64,000 bases of DNA, from NCBI RefSeq assembly GCF_002163715.1, contig NZ_CP015698.1, positions 3,795,674 through 3,859,673 on the forward strand. The letters are read 5' to 3'. This DNA comes from Curvibacter sp. AEP1-3 (GTDB lineage Bacteria; Pseudomonadota; Gammaproteobacteria; Burkholderiales; Burkholderiaceae_C). The notes beneath the pieces are model-generated. The model saw only the letters and a program-made list of their open reading frames with translations, was not told the origin of the DNA and searched no databases. Numbering within the stretch: position 1 is the first letter of the stretch; the number at the start of each line of letters is the position of its first letter. The position numbers were made by a program, and so were the translations under genes. Shown in pieces: positions 28,301-36,051 of this stretch.

Positions 28301-28497
28301 ACTTGGTCCTGAACCTCCTGCGCCGTGGCACCCGGCCACACCACGACTGCCGTCATCTGCGGCACCTCGAAGGTCGGATCTTCAAGGCGACCCAAGCGGC
28401 TGAACGAAAAGATGCCGACGATCAGTGTTGCAATGATGAGGAACAGCACAAGGGATTGGTGTGTGACTGCCCATTTGGAGAGGTTGAAGCGTTTCAT
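25387..28497 (-). CDS. RND multidrug efflux permease (AcrB/HAE1 type)
   Basis: 1036 residues, full length for the family. The first membrane helix (about 12-30) is followed by the porter domain (EDPTFEVPQMTAVVVWPGATAQEVQDQV), then the proton-relay pair in LLVDDAIIAVEMM near residue 400, and the second half with LQSFSRMFMVFMTAPLAIIGV and ALGGMIMRNSIILVDQID. It is closer to TriC-like pumps than to AcrB. It forms the inner-membrane engine of a tripartite pump with the adaptor and channel encoded upstream. Its start overlaps the adaptor stop by ATGA. Confidence 0.94.
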   Translation of the reverse strand: MKRFNLSKWAVTHQSLVLFLIIATLIVGIFSFSRLGRLEDPTFEVPQMTAVVVWPGATAQEVQDQVLNRIERKLQEIDQFDNARSFARQGYGGINLWMKGGSTKEELDAAWYQVRKKIGDIRQELPDGVRGPFFNDEYSDRYSVLYALSAPDLSMAELLTVTEDVKRKLQSVPGAGKVDVLGKQAERVYVEVSTRRLAGLGVPPSAVFEALARQNLVAPAGSSDTTHDRVLVRVDGQLGGVRDISNVTLEVGGKLLRLADIATVSSGYEDPPSFKIRHNGVPVLAIGVKLQKKVRVTDFGKAMEVRLAQIRQELPAGVEIEQYADQPRVVDESIWEFERSFLEALAIVLAVCFVFLGWRTGVVVAASVPLVLGLVAAVMYALGWNLDRISLGALIIALGLLVDDAIIAVEMMVVKLEEGWDRLEAATYAYTSTAFPMLTGTLVTAAGFMPVGFAKSIAGQYAGGIFWVVGLALILSWLVAVIFTPYLGVKLLPKNLSQGSHHEAYDRPVYRRLRRIVDWAVQRRMVVLALTVALLGAAGAGMLTVQQQFFPTAARPELLVELRLREGASFAATERQVKVLESVLAKDPDVEFFTAYTGGGTPIFYLSITPELPNPGFAQVVVKTAGIEQRERVRARLLELFAKDEALPDVKARVTRLEFGPPVGFPVQFRVIGPDKAVVRDIAYKVRDVVRESTLVRDTQLDWNEQVRSVKVQVDQDKARQLGLTNADIQGLVQTTLDGAPVTQIRRGEELIDVVVRATPEERRSIGQIGDLQVFTRSGVTVPLSQIARIEPTFEEPVLWRRNRDMVLTVRSDLADGVQGPFATEQIRPSLKPIVDNLPAGYRIEEGGAIEESDKANKALFAVFPAMFAVTLLFLMIQLQSFSRMFMVFMTAPLAIIGVVPALMIFQAPFGFVALLGVIALGGMIMRNSIILVDQIDQDIAHGVAPWTAIVEATVRRARPVVLTAAAAVLAMIPLTHSVFWGPMAISIMGGLVVATALTLVFVPALYAAWFRIQRDSSAQVSTVEPLTTTAISAGQ

Positions 28498-29654
28498 GAT
28501 CCGCTCCGTGTTGTGGCCTGACTCAACTGCGCCAGTGGCCTTTCGATTGCACGCACTGCCTGACCAGCATCGAGCTTTTGCGCTCCAACAGTCACCACCT
28601 TTTCGCCCGTGGATAGCCCAGTAACCCGCAGACTACTATCGTCGATAGTCTGTACCTGCACCGGCTTGAATACCAGCCCGTTGGCTGATGTGTTGAGCAC
28701 CCAGACACCGGGTTGACCACTACCCTTCACCAAGGCAGTTACGGGCAACTGCACTCCACGTTCGCCGGAGTCCTTGGTGGCCAATTGCAGTTGCGCGGTG
28801 CTACCCAAAGGCAGTTGGCTAATCATCTTGCGGGATGCCTCGGTCGCTGCGAAACGTGCACGGAAAGTGCGACCCTGCGCAGATGCCAGGGGTGACAACT
28901 CACGCAGGCGCAGGGGTAGTGCAGTGTTGTCACGCTCATACCAGCCATTAGCGCTGGCTGCGGCCGTACGAACGCGGCCAACCCACTCCTCTGGAATGTC
29001 CGCAACGATCTCGCGTTCGCCGTCACGCGCCACCGCCAGCACAGGCTGTCCTTCCGCAACCACTTGGCCCATTTCTATCCGCAAGGCAGTTACGACTCCG
29101 TCGTAAGGTGCGACCAACGTGGTGTAGGTGTCTCGGTTTCGGGCTAACGCCAACTGGCTTTGCGCCTGGCTGAGCCTTGCGGCAGCTGCATCTGCGCGGG
29201 CTTTTTGGCGTTCGTGATCGGCCATACCGACTGATCCCTCCGCAGAAAGGCGACGGAAGCGGGCCTCATCAGAGGCGGACTGTTCAGCGTCTACCCGCGC
29301 AGCCCTTACTAGGTCTTCTGCAGCCTGGACTGCCAGTGCGTAGTCATTGGTGTCCAAACGCGCGAGTGCTTGACCTGCGCGTACTTGTGTACCCACGTCA
29401 ACGAGTCGTTGAACCACCTTTCCGCTCGTGCGGAAGGCAAGCTCAGTTTCGACCCGGGCGCGCACGCTGGCCGTAAAGTTGCGTTGGTCGGCCCCATCGG
29501 CCGACGCCACCATGCTGACATAAACGGATCGAACTGCAGAATGTGGTGCAGGCTTATCGCTGCAACCTGCTATGAACAAGGACGCGGCTGCCATACTGAG
29601 GGTCGTCAGGGCGACGATAGGGATTGAACGGTTCTTCATGACGGAGGCTTTCAT
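28494..29654 (-). CDS. RND efflux periplasmic adaptor (membrane fusion lipoprotein)
   Basis: 386 residues. A lipoprotein signal with lipobox FIAGC (Cys about residue 31) anchors it. The halves of the lipoyl domain flank a coiled-coil hairpin rich in Ala, Glu and Arg (about 110-170), followed by beta-barrel and membrane-proximal domains (VTALRIEMGQVVAEGQPVLAVA). It links the RND permease to the outer-membrane channel. Its ATG overlaps the channel-gene stop (ATGA) and its stop overlaps the permease start, so all three are translationally coupled. Confidence 0.92.
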   Translation of the reverse strand: MKASVMKNRSIPIVALTTLSMAAASLFIAGCSDKPAPHSAVRSVYVSMVASADGADQRNFTASVRARVETELAFRTSGKVVQRLVDVGTQVRAGQALARLDTNDYALAVQAAEDLVRAARVDAEQSASDEARFRRLSAEGSVGMADHERQKARADAAAARLSQAQSQLALARNRDTYTTLVAPYDGVVTALRIEMGQVVAEGQPVLAVARDGEREIVADIPEEWVGRVRTAAASANGWYERDNTALPLRLRELSPLASAQGRTFRARFAATEASRKMISQLPLGSTAQLQLATKDSGERGVQLPVTALVKGSGQPGVWVLNTSANGLVFKPVQVQTIDDSSLRVTGLSTGEKVVTVGAQKLDAGQAVRAIERPLAQLSQATTRSGS

Positions 29655-31087
29655 TGAATTACAGGTTGAACTAGAGAAACCACGGTGCCTGGCACGCTGC
29701 GGGTCTCAAACCCACCGCCCAATGCCTTGAATAGCTGCACAGCATCCAGTTGCTGCTGCAAATGGCTCTGCGAGATGGCCAATTCACCGGCCAGTACGGA
29801 GCGCTGTACGTCCAGTAGGGCCAGCTTGTCGATCTGCCCGGCACTCAGCAGACGCTGGGCGTGTTGCAGTGATTGGTTACGGTTCGCTAGCGTGCTGGTC
29901 AGCGCGATGTAGCGCTGTTGTTCCTGTTGCTGTGCCAGCAGGCTGTCCTCCACTTCCTGTACAGCCACTAGCACTGCCTGCTGCCAGGCATGAATGGCCT
30001 CAGTGGCCTTGGCTGATTGCGCCTGAACGCCTGCATCTATCCGCCCAGCGTTGAAGATCGGCGCTGCCAGCGCCAGTGCCACGTTGCTGAAGCGCACGGG
30101 ACTCAAGTTCAGTGCGTTGAGCTGCAAGTCTTGTTGACCCACAATGGCACTCAAAAATAGCTTGGGCCACCATTGCGCGCGTGCTTCCAGCGTGCGAAGG
30201 TTTTCTGCCGCAAGGCGCGACTCTGCTGCCAACAGGTCGGGTCTGCGCCGCAAGAGTTCACTGGGTTGGCCCGGCGCAATGGTCCGTATTGCTGGCCACT
30301 CAAAAGTGGACGCAACGCCATCAAGGGGCAGAGAAGGGTTTTCTCCCAGTAGCACTGCCAGCCGTGTCTGGCTTACGCCGGCCAGCGTGCGTAGCGGGGG
30401 TAATTGCGAGTCAAATGCGTCAGCCTCAGCGCGGGCACGGTCTACATCAAAGGCGCTAGCCTGTCCTTCGCGGCGTCGGCTCTCTACCAGGCGTGCAGTT
30501 TCACGCTGGTCGCGTGACAACGCTTCCACAATGCGCAGCCTTTCGCTGGCACTGCGCCATATGAAGTATTGCCGCGCTACTTCGCTGGCCACCATCAATC
30601 GAGCCCCTGCAACTCCCGCCTCAGCTCCAAGCGCATCAACCGCCGCAGCATCCCGTGCAGCGCGCACGCCGCCTGCCAAATCTATTTCCCAAGTCATATC
30701 GACGCCCAAGCGCAATGCGCGCGTGTCGGGCTGTCCTTGTTTGACCGCTTCGGGTAGATCGGAATTGCTGCGCGAGGCACTGGCCTGAATGCCGACCGCC
30801 GGGAAAAGGCGTGATGCCTGCGCAGTGAGCCCTGAACGCGCAGCCTGCACTCGCTGCAAGGAAATTGCCACTTCATGGTTGTTCTGCAATGCGCGCTCAA
30901 TCAATGTCGTAAGGGTGGCATCGCCAAACGTATTCCACCAGCGCGCATCTACAAGATAACCAGACGTGACCGCAGCGCTTCGAAAACTTTCAGACAGCGC
31001 TGCCGCGGGCTTGGGCGCAGCGGGTGGTGCACTGCTGCATGCCGCCAGAAGCAGCGCAGCTGTCAGTGGGATCAATCGTTGGTGCAT
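29651..31087 (-). CDS. NodT/OprM-type outer-membrane efflux lipoprotein
   Basis: 478 residues from the ATG at 31087, which follows AAGGAC; the frame extends further upstream into the operator region but without a lipoprotein signal. The lipobox is LLAAC (Cys about residue 17). Two TolC-type repeats give the alternating helical pattern (DARWWNTFGDATLTTLIERALQNN; SRLAAENLRTLEARAQWWPKLFLSA). It forms the trimeric exit duct. It is the first gene of the operon and is divergent from tetR, with two matching palindromes in between. Confidence 0.92.
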   Translation of the reverse strand: MHQRLIPLTAALLLAACSSAPPAAPKPAAALSESFRSAAVTSGYLVDARWWNTFGDATLTTLIERALQNNHEVAISLQRVQAARSGLTAQASRLFPAVGIQASASRSNSDLPEAVKQGQPDTRALRLGVDMTWEIDLAGGVRAARDAAAVDALGAEAGVAGARLMVASEVARQYFIWRSASERLRIVEALSRDQRETARLVESRRREGQASAFDVDRARAEADAFDSQLPPLRTLAGVSQTRLAVLLGENPSLPLDGVASTFEWPAIRTIAPGQPSELLRRRPDLLAAESRLAAENLRTLEARAQWWPKLFLSAIVGQQDLQLNALNLSPVRFSNVALALAAPIFNAGRIDAGVQAQSAKATEAIHAWQQAVLVAVQEVEDSLLAQQQEQQRYIALTSTLANRNQSLQHAQRLLSAGQIDKLALLDVQRSVLAGELAISQSHLQQQLDAVQLFKALGGGFETRSVPGTVVSLVQPVIQ

Positions 31088-31103
31088 GAAATAAGTCCTT
31101 TTT

Positions 31104-31119
31104 TGTACTCGTGTGTACA
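31104..31119. promoter_or_regulatory. Candidate TetR operator, site 1
   Basis: TGTAC-N6-GTACA inverted repeat, 17 bases before the start of the outer-membrane channel gene. Its architecture is identical to site 2, and the centres are 36 bases apart. Confidence 0.75.
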
Positions 31120-31139
31120 GTAATGTGCATGGTATATTC

Positions 31140-31155
31140 TGTACTGTCAAGTACA
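31140..31155. promoter_or_regulatory. Candidate TetR operator, site 2
   Basis: TGTAC-N6-GTACA inverted repeat ending 9 bases before the tetR ATG at 31165. It overlaps a TATATT-like element at about 31132-31139, consistent with repression of both divergent promoters. Confidence 0.75.
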
Positions 31156-31164
31156 TATAAGCAC

Positions 31165-31836
31165 ATGAAAAAAGAAATTTCTCAAGCCGACCCAAAAGGT
31201 TCAGCCACAAGTGAATCGCCCAAACGTGGTCGCCCCCGCGACCCAGAGCGCGTGCGGCGAATCCTCATGGCAGCACGTGAACATTTCTATGCGCACGGCT
31301 TCGAGCGCGCGAACATCGACGCCATTGCGGCGGACGCCGGAGTGTCGAAGATGACCGTTTACAGCCACTTCGGGTCGAAAGATGGTTTGTTTGAAGCGGT
31401 AATCGAAGACCGCACTGAAGGCGTTGTGGCAGCATCCAGCGGTAAGCAGGCCCTAGACCCGCTTCACCCGGAATCCGCCTTGAAAAAAATTGGGGCGCAG
31501 TTCATTGCGCTGATGCGGGATGAAACAGTACTCGGACAATTTCGCACTATGTATGGCGCTGCCGGTGAACAGCCAGATGCATGTGCCGCCTTTTACCGGC
31601 AAGGCCCGGATCGTCTTACTGGCGAACTCGCTGACTACCTGCACGCCGCCCACGCTGCCGGCAGCCTCAAAGTACGGCAACCACGGATTGCTGCAGATCT
31701 GTTTCTTGCGATGTTTCTCGGAGAGAGCCACATACTGGGTATGTTGAAGCTCGTCCCTGCAGAAGAGCGCTCAGACAATGCGCTTTTGCGAGAAGCTGTG
31801 AGGGTGTTTATGGCGGCTTACAGCCCATCCACTTAA
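31165..31836 (+). CDS. TetR-family repressor of the efflux operon
   Basis: 223 residues from the ATG at 31165; the frame continues upstream to 31111, but that would run through the operator. The N-terminal helix-turn-helix (about 28-75) reads RRILMAAREHFYAHGFERANIDAIAADAGVSKMTVYSHFGSKDGLF. A C-terminal ligand-binding domain of the AefR-like type follows. The recognition helix is typical of efflux repressors. It likely binds the two TGTAC-N6-GTACA sites and is released by a pump substrate; the inducer is unknown. Confidence 0.9.
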   Translation: MKKEISQADPKGSATSESPKRGRPRDPERVRRILMAAREHFYAHGFERANIDAIAADAGVSKMTVYSHFGSKDGLFEAVIEDRTEGVVAASSGKQALDPLHPESALKKIGAQFIALMRDETVLGQFRTMYGAAGEQPDACAAFYRQGPDRLTGELADYLHAAHAAGSLKVRQPRIAADLFLAMFLGESHILGMLKLVPAEERSDNALLREAVRVFMAAYSPST

Positions 31837-32243
31837 AGCACGTGTTTCCTGAGCTGCGACGCCATCAACGTGCTGCTTGTATCGTTCATAACCAGTATTC
31901 AGCAGCACTCTGGTCCTTCAGGAAATATCTGCAACGTGAACCAAACAGCATGCGACAAAATGAAGATCTCGTATAGGGTCTCACCCATTTAAGGCGCTGC
32001 TGCAAAGCGGTCATGCTTTAACGGCAGCTCTTGGCCCCGAAGAGAAGTTCGGTTTATCTATCAGTGTGTTGCGTGCCCAAGTTGTAGGGAAACATGGAGA
32101 AAGCAACACACCAAGTAATGTCGCCGAAAGCAGTGGTATTCCCCTCGGTCTCGAACTCAAGTGCTAGTAAAAATGGGAAATGTCGGACTAGTACGATTTG
32201 TTTTATTGAAATACACTGTTTTTTGTTAAATACGGGCTCAATC
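31837..32243. other. 407-base gap after tetR
   Basis: I see no supported gene here. The stretch is more AT-rich than its surroundings. It contains the right-hand copy of the degenerate AAAGCGG...GGCCCC...GTTCG sequence (32004-32051). An in-frame upstream extension of the next gene from 32094 lacks a ribosome site and would remove its signal peptide from the N-terminus, so it is not used. Confidence 0.6.
32004..32051. other. Degenerate sequence at the right edge of the efflux block
   Basis: AAAGCGGTC, GGCCCC 29 bases after the start, and GTTCG, matching the layout of 22987-23035 in the same orientation. Its significance is uncertain. Confidence 0.35.
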
Positions 32244-33041
32244 ATGACAACCAAATTCCATTTTTTTGGGTTCATACTGTTACTGGTTTTAGGGACCGGT
32301 ATGACCCACGCCCAGAGTGGTCGCTCAGAGCGGATTTCCAGTAGCAAGGAGCTACGCGTCTGCATCTGGCCAGACTATTTTGGAATTTCCTATCGAAACC
32401 CAAAAACTCAACAACTTGAGGGGATAGACATCGACCTTTCGCAGGCGTTTGCCAAGGACTTGGGCGTCAAGCTTCGCTACGTTGACAGCTCATTTGCCAA
32501 ACTGGTCGAAGATCTGACGCAGGACCGGTGCGATGTCGCGATGTTTGCCGTGGGGATTACCGCGGCGCGCGCTGAGAAGTTGAAGTTTTCTCAGCCGTAT
32601 CTGGTGAGCGACATCTATGCCATCACCACCAAAAGCAACCGCCGCATCAAAACCTGGGACGACATTGATCAAACCGGAGTGGTTGTATCGGTAGCCAAAG
32701 GCACGCTGCACGAGTCGGTGATGCGCGACAAGCTCAAAGCGGCTACTTTGTCTATCAACGCAACTCCACAGGGTCGGGAACAGGATGTTGAATCCGGACG
32801 TGCTGATGTTTTCATGACAGACTTCCCATTTAGCCGGCGCATGCTGGAGCAAACTGATTGGGCCAGGCTGGTAAGTCCAACGGCCACCTATCATCTGACA
32901 TCTTACGCTTACGCAGTTGCTCCCGGGGACGCAACTTGGCTGCAACGAGTCGATAAATTTGTTGCCGATACCAAGCGCGATGGCCGGCTCTTGGCTGCCT
33001 CCAAAAAGAATGGGTTGGAACCTGTCGTAGTGCGGGACTAG
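32244..33041 (+). CDS. Periplasmic solute-binding protein (family 3, amino-acid-type), orphan
   Basis: 265 residues from the ATG at 32244, which begins a clean signal peptide (FHFFGFILLLVLGTGMTHA, cleaved before QSG). The mature part is a type II periplasmic-binding fold: LRVCIWPDYFGISYRNPKTQ, LEGIDIDLSQAFAKDLGV, CDVAMFAVGITAARAEKLKFSQPYL. No ABC permease or ATPase gene is nearby. The gene lies 12 bases before a hybrid histidine kinase, so it more likely presents a ligand to the kinase than to a transporter. A mature cysteine pair (VCIWP and DRCDV) could form a disulfide. Codon use is more AT-rich than the operons on either side. Confidence 0.85.
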   Translation: MTTKFHFFGFILLLVLGTGMTHAQSGRSERISSSKELRVCIWPDYFGISYRNPKTQQLEGIDIDLSQAFAKDLGVKLRYVDSSFAKLVEDLTQDRCDVAMFAVGITAARAEKLKFSQPYLVSDIYAITTKSNRRIKTWDDIDQTGVVVSVAKGTLHESVMRDKLKAATLSINATPQGREQDVESGRADVFMTDFPFSRRMLEQTDWARLVSPTATYHLTSYAYAVAPGDATWLQRVDKFVADTKRDGRLLAASKKNGLEPVVVRD

Positions 33042-33053
33042 TCCCATTGGTCC

Positions 33054-35570
33054 ATGGCTCTGCACAAATACCCAAGACCACGGTGGCTGAGTAAATCCGC
33101 GTTCGCACTGGGTGCGGTGCTTTTGACGGCATTTGTACTGGGGCTGACCGGCTACCACTTGTGGCGCCTGCGGAGCCAGGCTATCGATAACGGCTTGCTC
33201 AATGCTGCGCAATTGGCCAGCGCATTGGAGGAGCATCTGACACAAACGCTCAGCGTAATGGATGTCAGTCTTGTTCAACAAGGAGAGGCTTCCTTTTCAC
33301 CTACATCCGCAGAAAAACTTACGCGCAACGCACGATACATCCGCTCCATCAGTCTTGTGGATGAAAGTGGCCTCGTGCTTGATAGCTCAGTGGCTACCAA
33401 CATCGGCGTTCGCTTTGACAAGAGCATTGTGTTACCTAAGTCCGATGGCCCCTTGCCCTTGTTACGCATCGGCCCGCTGATGGATGGGCGGGATTTGTCC
33501 GGCGCACGTCCCGTGGCACAAGATGCCTTGGCTCCGCCCCAATCCATTATTCCGGTGCTTCGAGACCTTCCGCAGCCTTCAGGTGGCTATGCCTCCATGG
33601 TAGCCACTCTAAATCCGGACTACTTTCTCAATTACTACGACCGCCACCTGAACCTTGCCGATGGCGAAGTTGCGTTGATGCGCATGGATGGGAGTCTGCT
33701 GCTCAGTACGGCAGAGCGATTCAAACCCAATGCCCATATCGACCCGGCCATCATGGCTTTACTGGACAAGTCCGTTTCAGGTCGCTTGCGACAAACCGAC
33801 CCACAAAAAAACGCCCAACTTAGCGCCTACCGTGTATCCCGCGATTTCCCAGTCGTACTGGTAGTCAAGCTCAATGAAGACCGGGTACTGGACGACTGGC
33901 TTAAAGAAGTACGCAACACCTTGACGGTGGTGTTTGTCATTTTGTCCATCGCTTTACTGACAAGCGCAGCGTATTTCCTTCGGTTAATCCGTCTGCGACA
34001 CGAGCACGATATGCGTGTTCAGGACTTGGATAACCAGAAGTACGCGCTCGACCAGCATGCGATCGTCAGCATTACTGACACAGCTGGACGCATCACTTAT
34101 GCCAATGAACGCTTTTGTGCCATTAGCGGATATGCCCTGGATGAGTTGCTGGGCCAACCCCACAGCATTTTGCGGTCGAACCAACATGACAAGGAGTTCT
34201 ACAAGCATCTCTGGCTGAGTATCACTGGCGGGAATGTTTGGCACGGTGAGCTTTGCAACCGTAACAAGAATGGTGACCTCACATGGTTCCAGACCACAAT
34301 TGTTCCGCTCACGGACATAGATGGCCGGATTCAACAATACATTGGCATTCGTACAGACATCACGGAACGCAAACGAATCGAAGCCTCACTGGTGAGCGCC
34401 AAGGCCACTGCAGAAGAGGCCAACGAAGCGAAAAGCCAATTTCTCGCCAACATGAGCCACGAGATCCGTACTCCCATGAATGGTGTGTTAGGAATGGCCG
34501 GTTTGCTCCTTGATGGTGAGTTAAATCCAGAGCAAAAATCTTTCGCACGCAATATCGTGCACTCAGGGGAGGCGCTCCTTGCTCTGATCAATGACATTCT
34601 GGATTTGTCAAAGATTGAAGCGGGGCATATGGAGTTTGAGGCGCTAGCCTTTTCGATTGCTCCACTGGTTCAGTCTGTTACCACAGTCATGCAAATCAAA
34701 GCCAATGAGAAGGGACTCGCGTTTCGAGTACAGATTCCTCAAGAAGCTCATGATGCCTATATTGGCGACAGCCATCGCATCCGACAGGTACTTTTCAATT
34801 TACTGGGCAATGCAGTCAAGTTCACAACGCAAGGTGAGGTCTCGCTGCATGTTGCTCCCACTCCAACAGGCCTGCGGTTTGAGATATCAGATACCGGCAT
34901 AGGTATTCCTGAATCAGCCTTGAACAAACTTTTTTCAAAGTTCGTACAAGTGGATACTTCGACGACCAGAGAATTCGGCGGAACTGGCCTAGGCCTGGTG
35001 ATCTCCAAAAAACTAGTGGAGGGAATGCAAGGCAGCATAGGAGTGCAGAGCAGTCAAGGCGTGGGCAGCCTCTTTTGGTTTGAACTGCCACTTGTCAAGG
35101 CTCCAACAAAGCTGGATGCACCAAGTGCCCCAATGACCGGAAAAATCGGGACTGTTGCGGAAGTCAAAGGTCAATCGCAAGAAGCAGGTGCGGGGAAGAT
35201 TTTGGTCTTGTTGGTTGAGGATCATCCGATTAACCAGAAGCTAGCTACGGTGCTGCTACAGCGCATGGGCTTTCAAGTAGACCTTGCGAAAGACGGTGCT
35301 GAGGCGGTACTTGCAGCAGAAAGCAGGTCCTATGACCTGATTCTGATGGACGTCCAAATGCCTGTCATGAATGGAATTGAAGCCACCGAAAAAATTCGCG
35401 CTGGCTCAGGTCCGAACAAGACCACTCCAATCGTGGCACTGACCGCAAATGCAATGCAATCGGACAAAGACGCCTGTTTCGCAGCTGGGATGAATGACTT
35501 TCTTACCAAACCATTTACCAAGGAAGGTCTCTCTCAGGTGATGGATCGTCATTTGCACCGAGTTGAATAA
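33054..35570 (+). CDS. Hybrid sensor histidine kinase with receiver domain
   Basis: 838 residues. A first membrane segment (about 14-36), a periplasmic dCache-like sensor of about 245 residues and a second membrane segment (about 284-304) precede a PAS domain (about 325-440, with PAC end YIGIRTDITERKRIE). HisKA has phospho-acceptor His469 in NMSHEIRTPMNG; the HATPase has N-box LLGNAVKF, DTGIGIP and GGTGLGLVISKKL. A C-terminal receiver has Asp766 in ILMDVQMPVMNG. No Hpt domain or response-regulator gene is adjacent, so the downstream relay is unknown. Probably cotranscribed with the binding protein upstream. Confidence 0.92.
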   Translation: MALHKYPRPRWLSKSAFALGAVLLTAFVLGLTGYHLWRLRSQAIDNGLLNAAQLASALEEHLTQTLSVMDVSLVQQGEASFSPTSAEKLTRNARYIRSISLVDESGLVLDSSVATNIGVRFDKSIVLPKSDGPLPLLRIGPLMDGRDLSGARPVAQDALAPPQSIIPVLRDLPQPSGGYASMVATLNPDYFLNYYDRHLNLADGEVALMRMDGSLLLSTAERFKPNAHIDPAIMALLDKSVSGRLRQTDPQKNAQLSAYRVSRDFPVVLVVKLNEDRVLDDWLKEVRNTLTVVFVILSIALLTSAAYFLRLIRLRHEHDMRVQDLDNQKYALDQHAIVSITDTAGRITYANERFCAISGYALDELLGQPHSILRSNQHDKEFYKHLWLSITGGNVWHGELCNRNKNGDLTWFQTTIVPLTDIDGRIQQYIGIRTDITERKRIEASLVSAKATAEEANEAKSQFLANMSHEIRTPMNGVLGMAGLLLDGELNPEQKSFARNIVHSGEALLALINDILDLSKIEAGHMEFEALAFSIAPLVQSVTTVMQIKANEKGLAFRVQIPQEAHDAYIGDSHRIRQVLFNLLGNAVKFTTQGEVSLHVAPTPTGLRFEISDTGIGIPESALNKLFSKFVQVDTSTTREFGGTGLGLVISKKLVEGMQGSIGVQSSQGVGSLFWFELPLVKAPTKLDAPSAPMTGKIGTVAEVKGQSQEAGAGKILVLLVEDHPINQKLATVLLQRMGFQVDLAKDGAEAVLAAESRSYDLILMDVQMPVMNGIEATEKIRAGSGPNKTTPIVALTANAMQSDKDACFAAGMNDFLTKPFTKEGLSQVMDRHLHRVE

Positions 35571-36051
35571 GTTATTTCATATAAGCAAAGCTCTTAACTC
35601 AGGCCCTCTGGTGTCTGCGAGATGATTAACCAAGGCGCTCTTGATCAAACTCCTTTATTCGTATGCGTCTAAGTATGCTTGTTCATCTGGTAGTTCATTA
35701 ATTTGAACCATCTTAAGAAAACGGCACTCGCGAACGAATTACATGACCCGGGACCAGCGATCGGAAGATTCACCCCTGCAATCGAGGCTAATCATCTCCA
35801 CTATTCGAACGGTCTATCAGCAGAGCAAAAAGCTGACATTCTCCAGTGTCTGCAGTTGGCCCGAAGCGGAATTCCACTGCTGCAATCTCTGCTTCCAAAA
35901 GCTGGCACACATGACAGGTTGCTAGAACGGTTTTCATAATGCCCATCTGCCAACCTTGCGCGGAGTCTTTTGATGGAGACAACCATTCATCCTTGACTCT
36001 CTCTCACCACCACAAATGATCGGGTTATTAGACTGACTCCAGAATTGCTTC
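35571..36051. other. 481-base AT-rich gap after the kinase gene
   Basis: No recognisable gene. It contains one 78-codon frame (35703-35939, TTG start, no ribosome site) whose product resembles nothing I know and is not an Hpt domain. I treat it as unproven. No terminator with a T run was found. Confidence 0.5.

Noticed and set aside
31111..31164. Upstream start for the TetR protein
   Set aside because: The extra codons cross an operator and lack a ribosome site; the ATG at 31165 fits the family N-terminus better.
35703..35939. 78-codon frame with TTG start after the kinase gene
   Set aside because: No ribosome site, no recognisable fold and AT-rich composition; described only as part of the gap.
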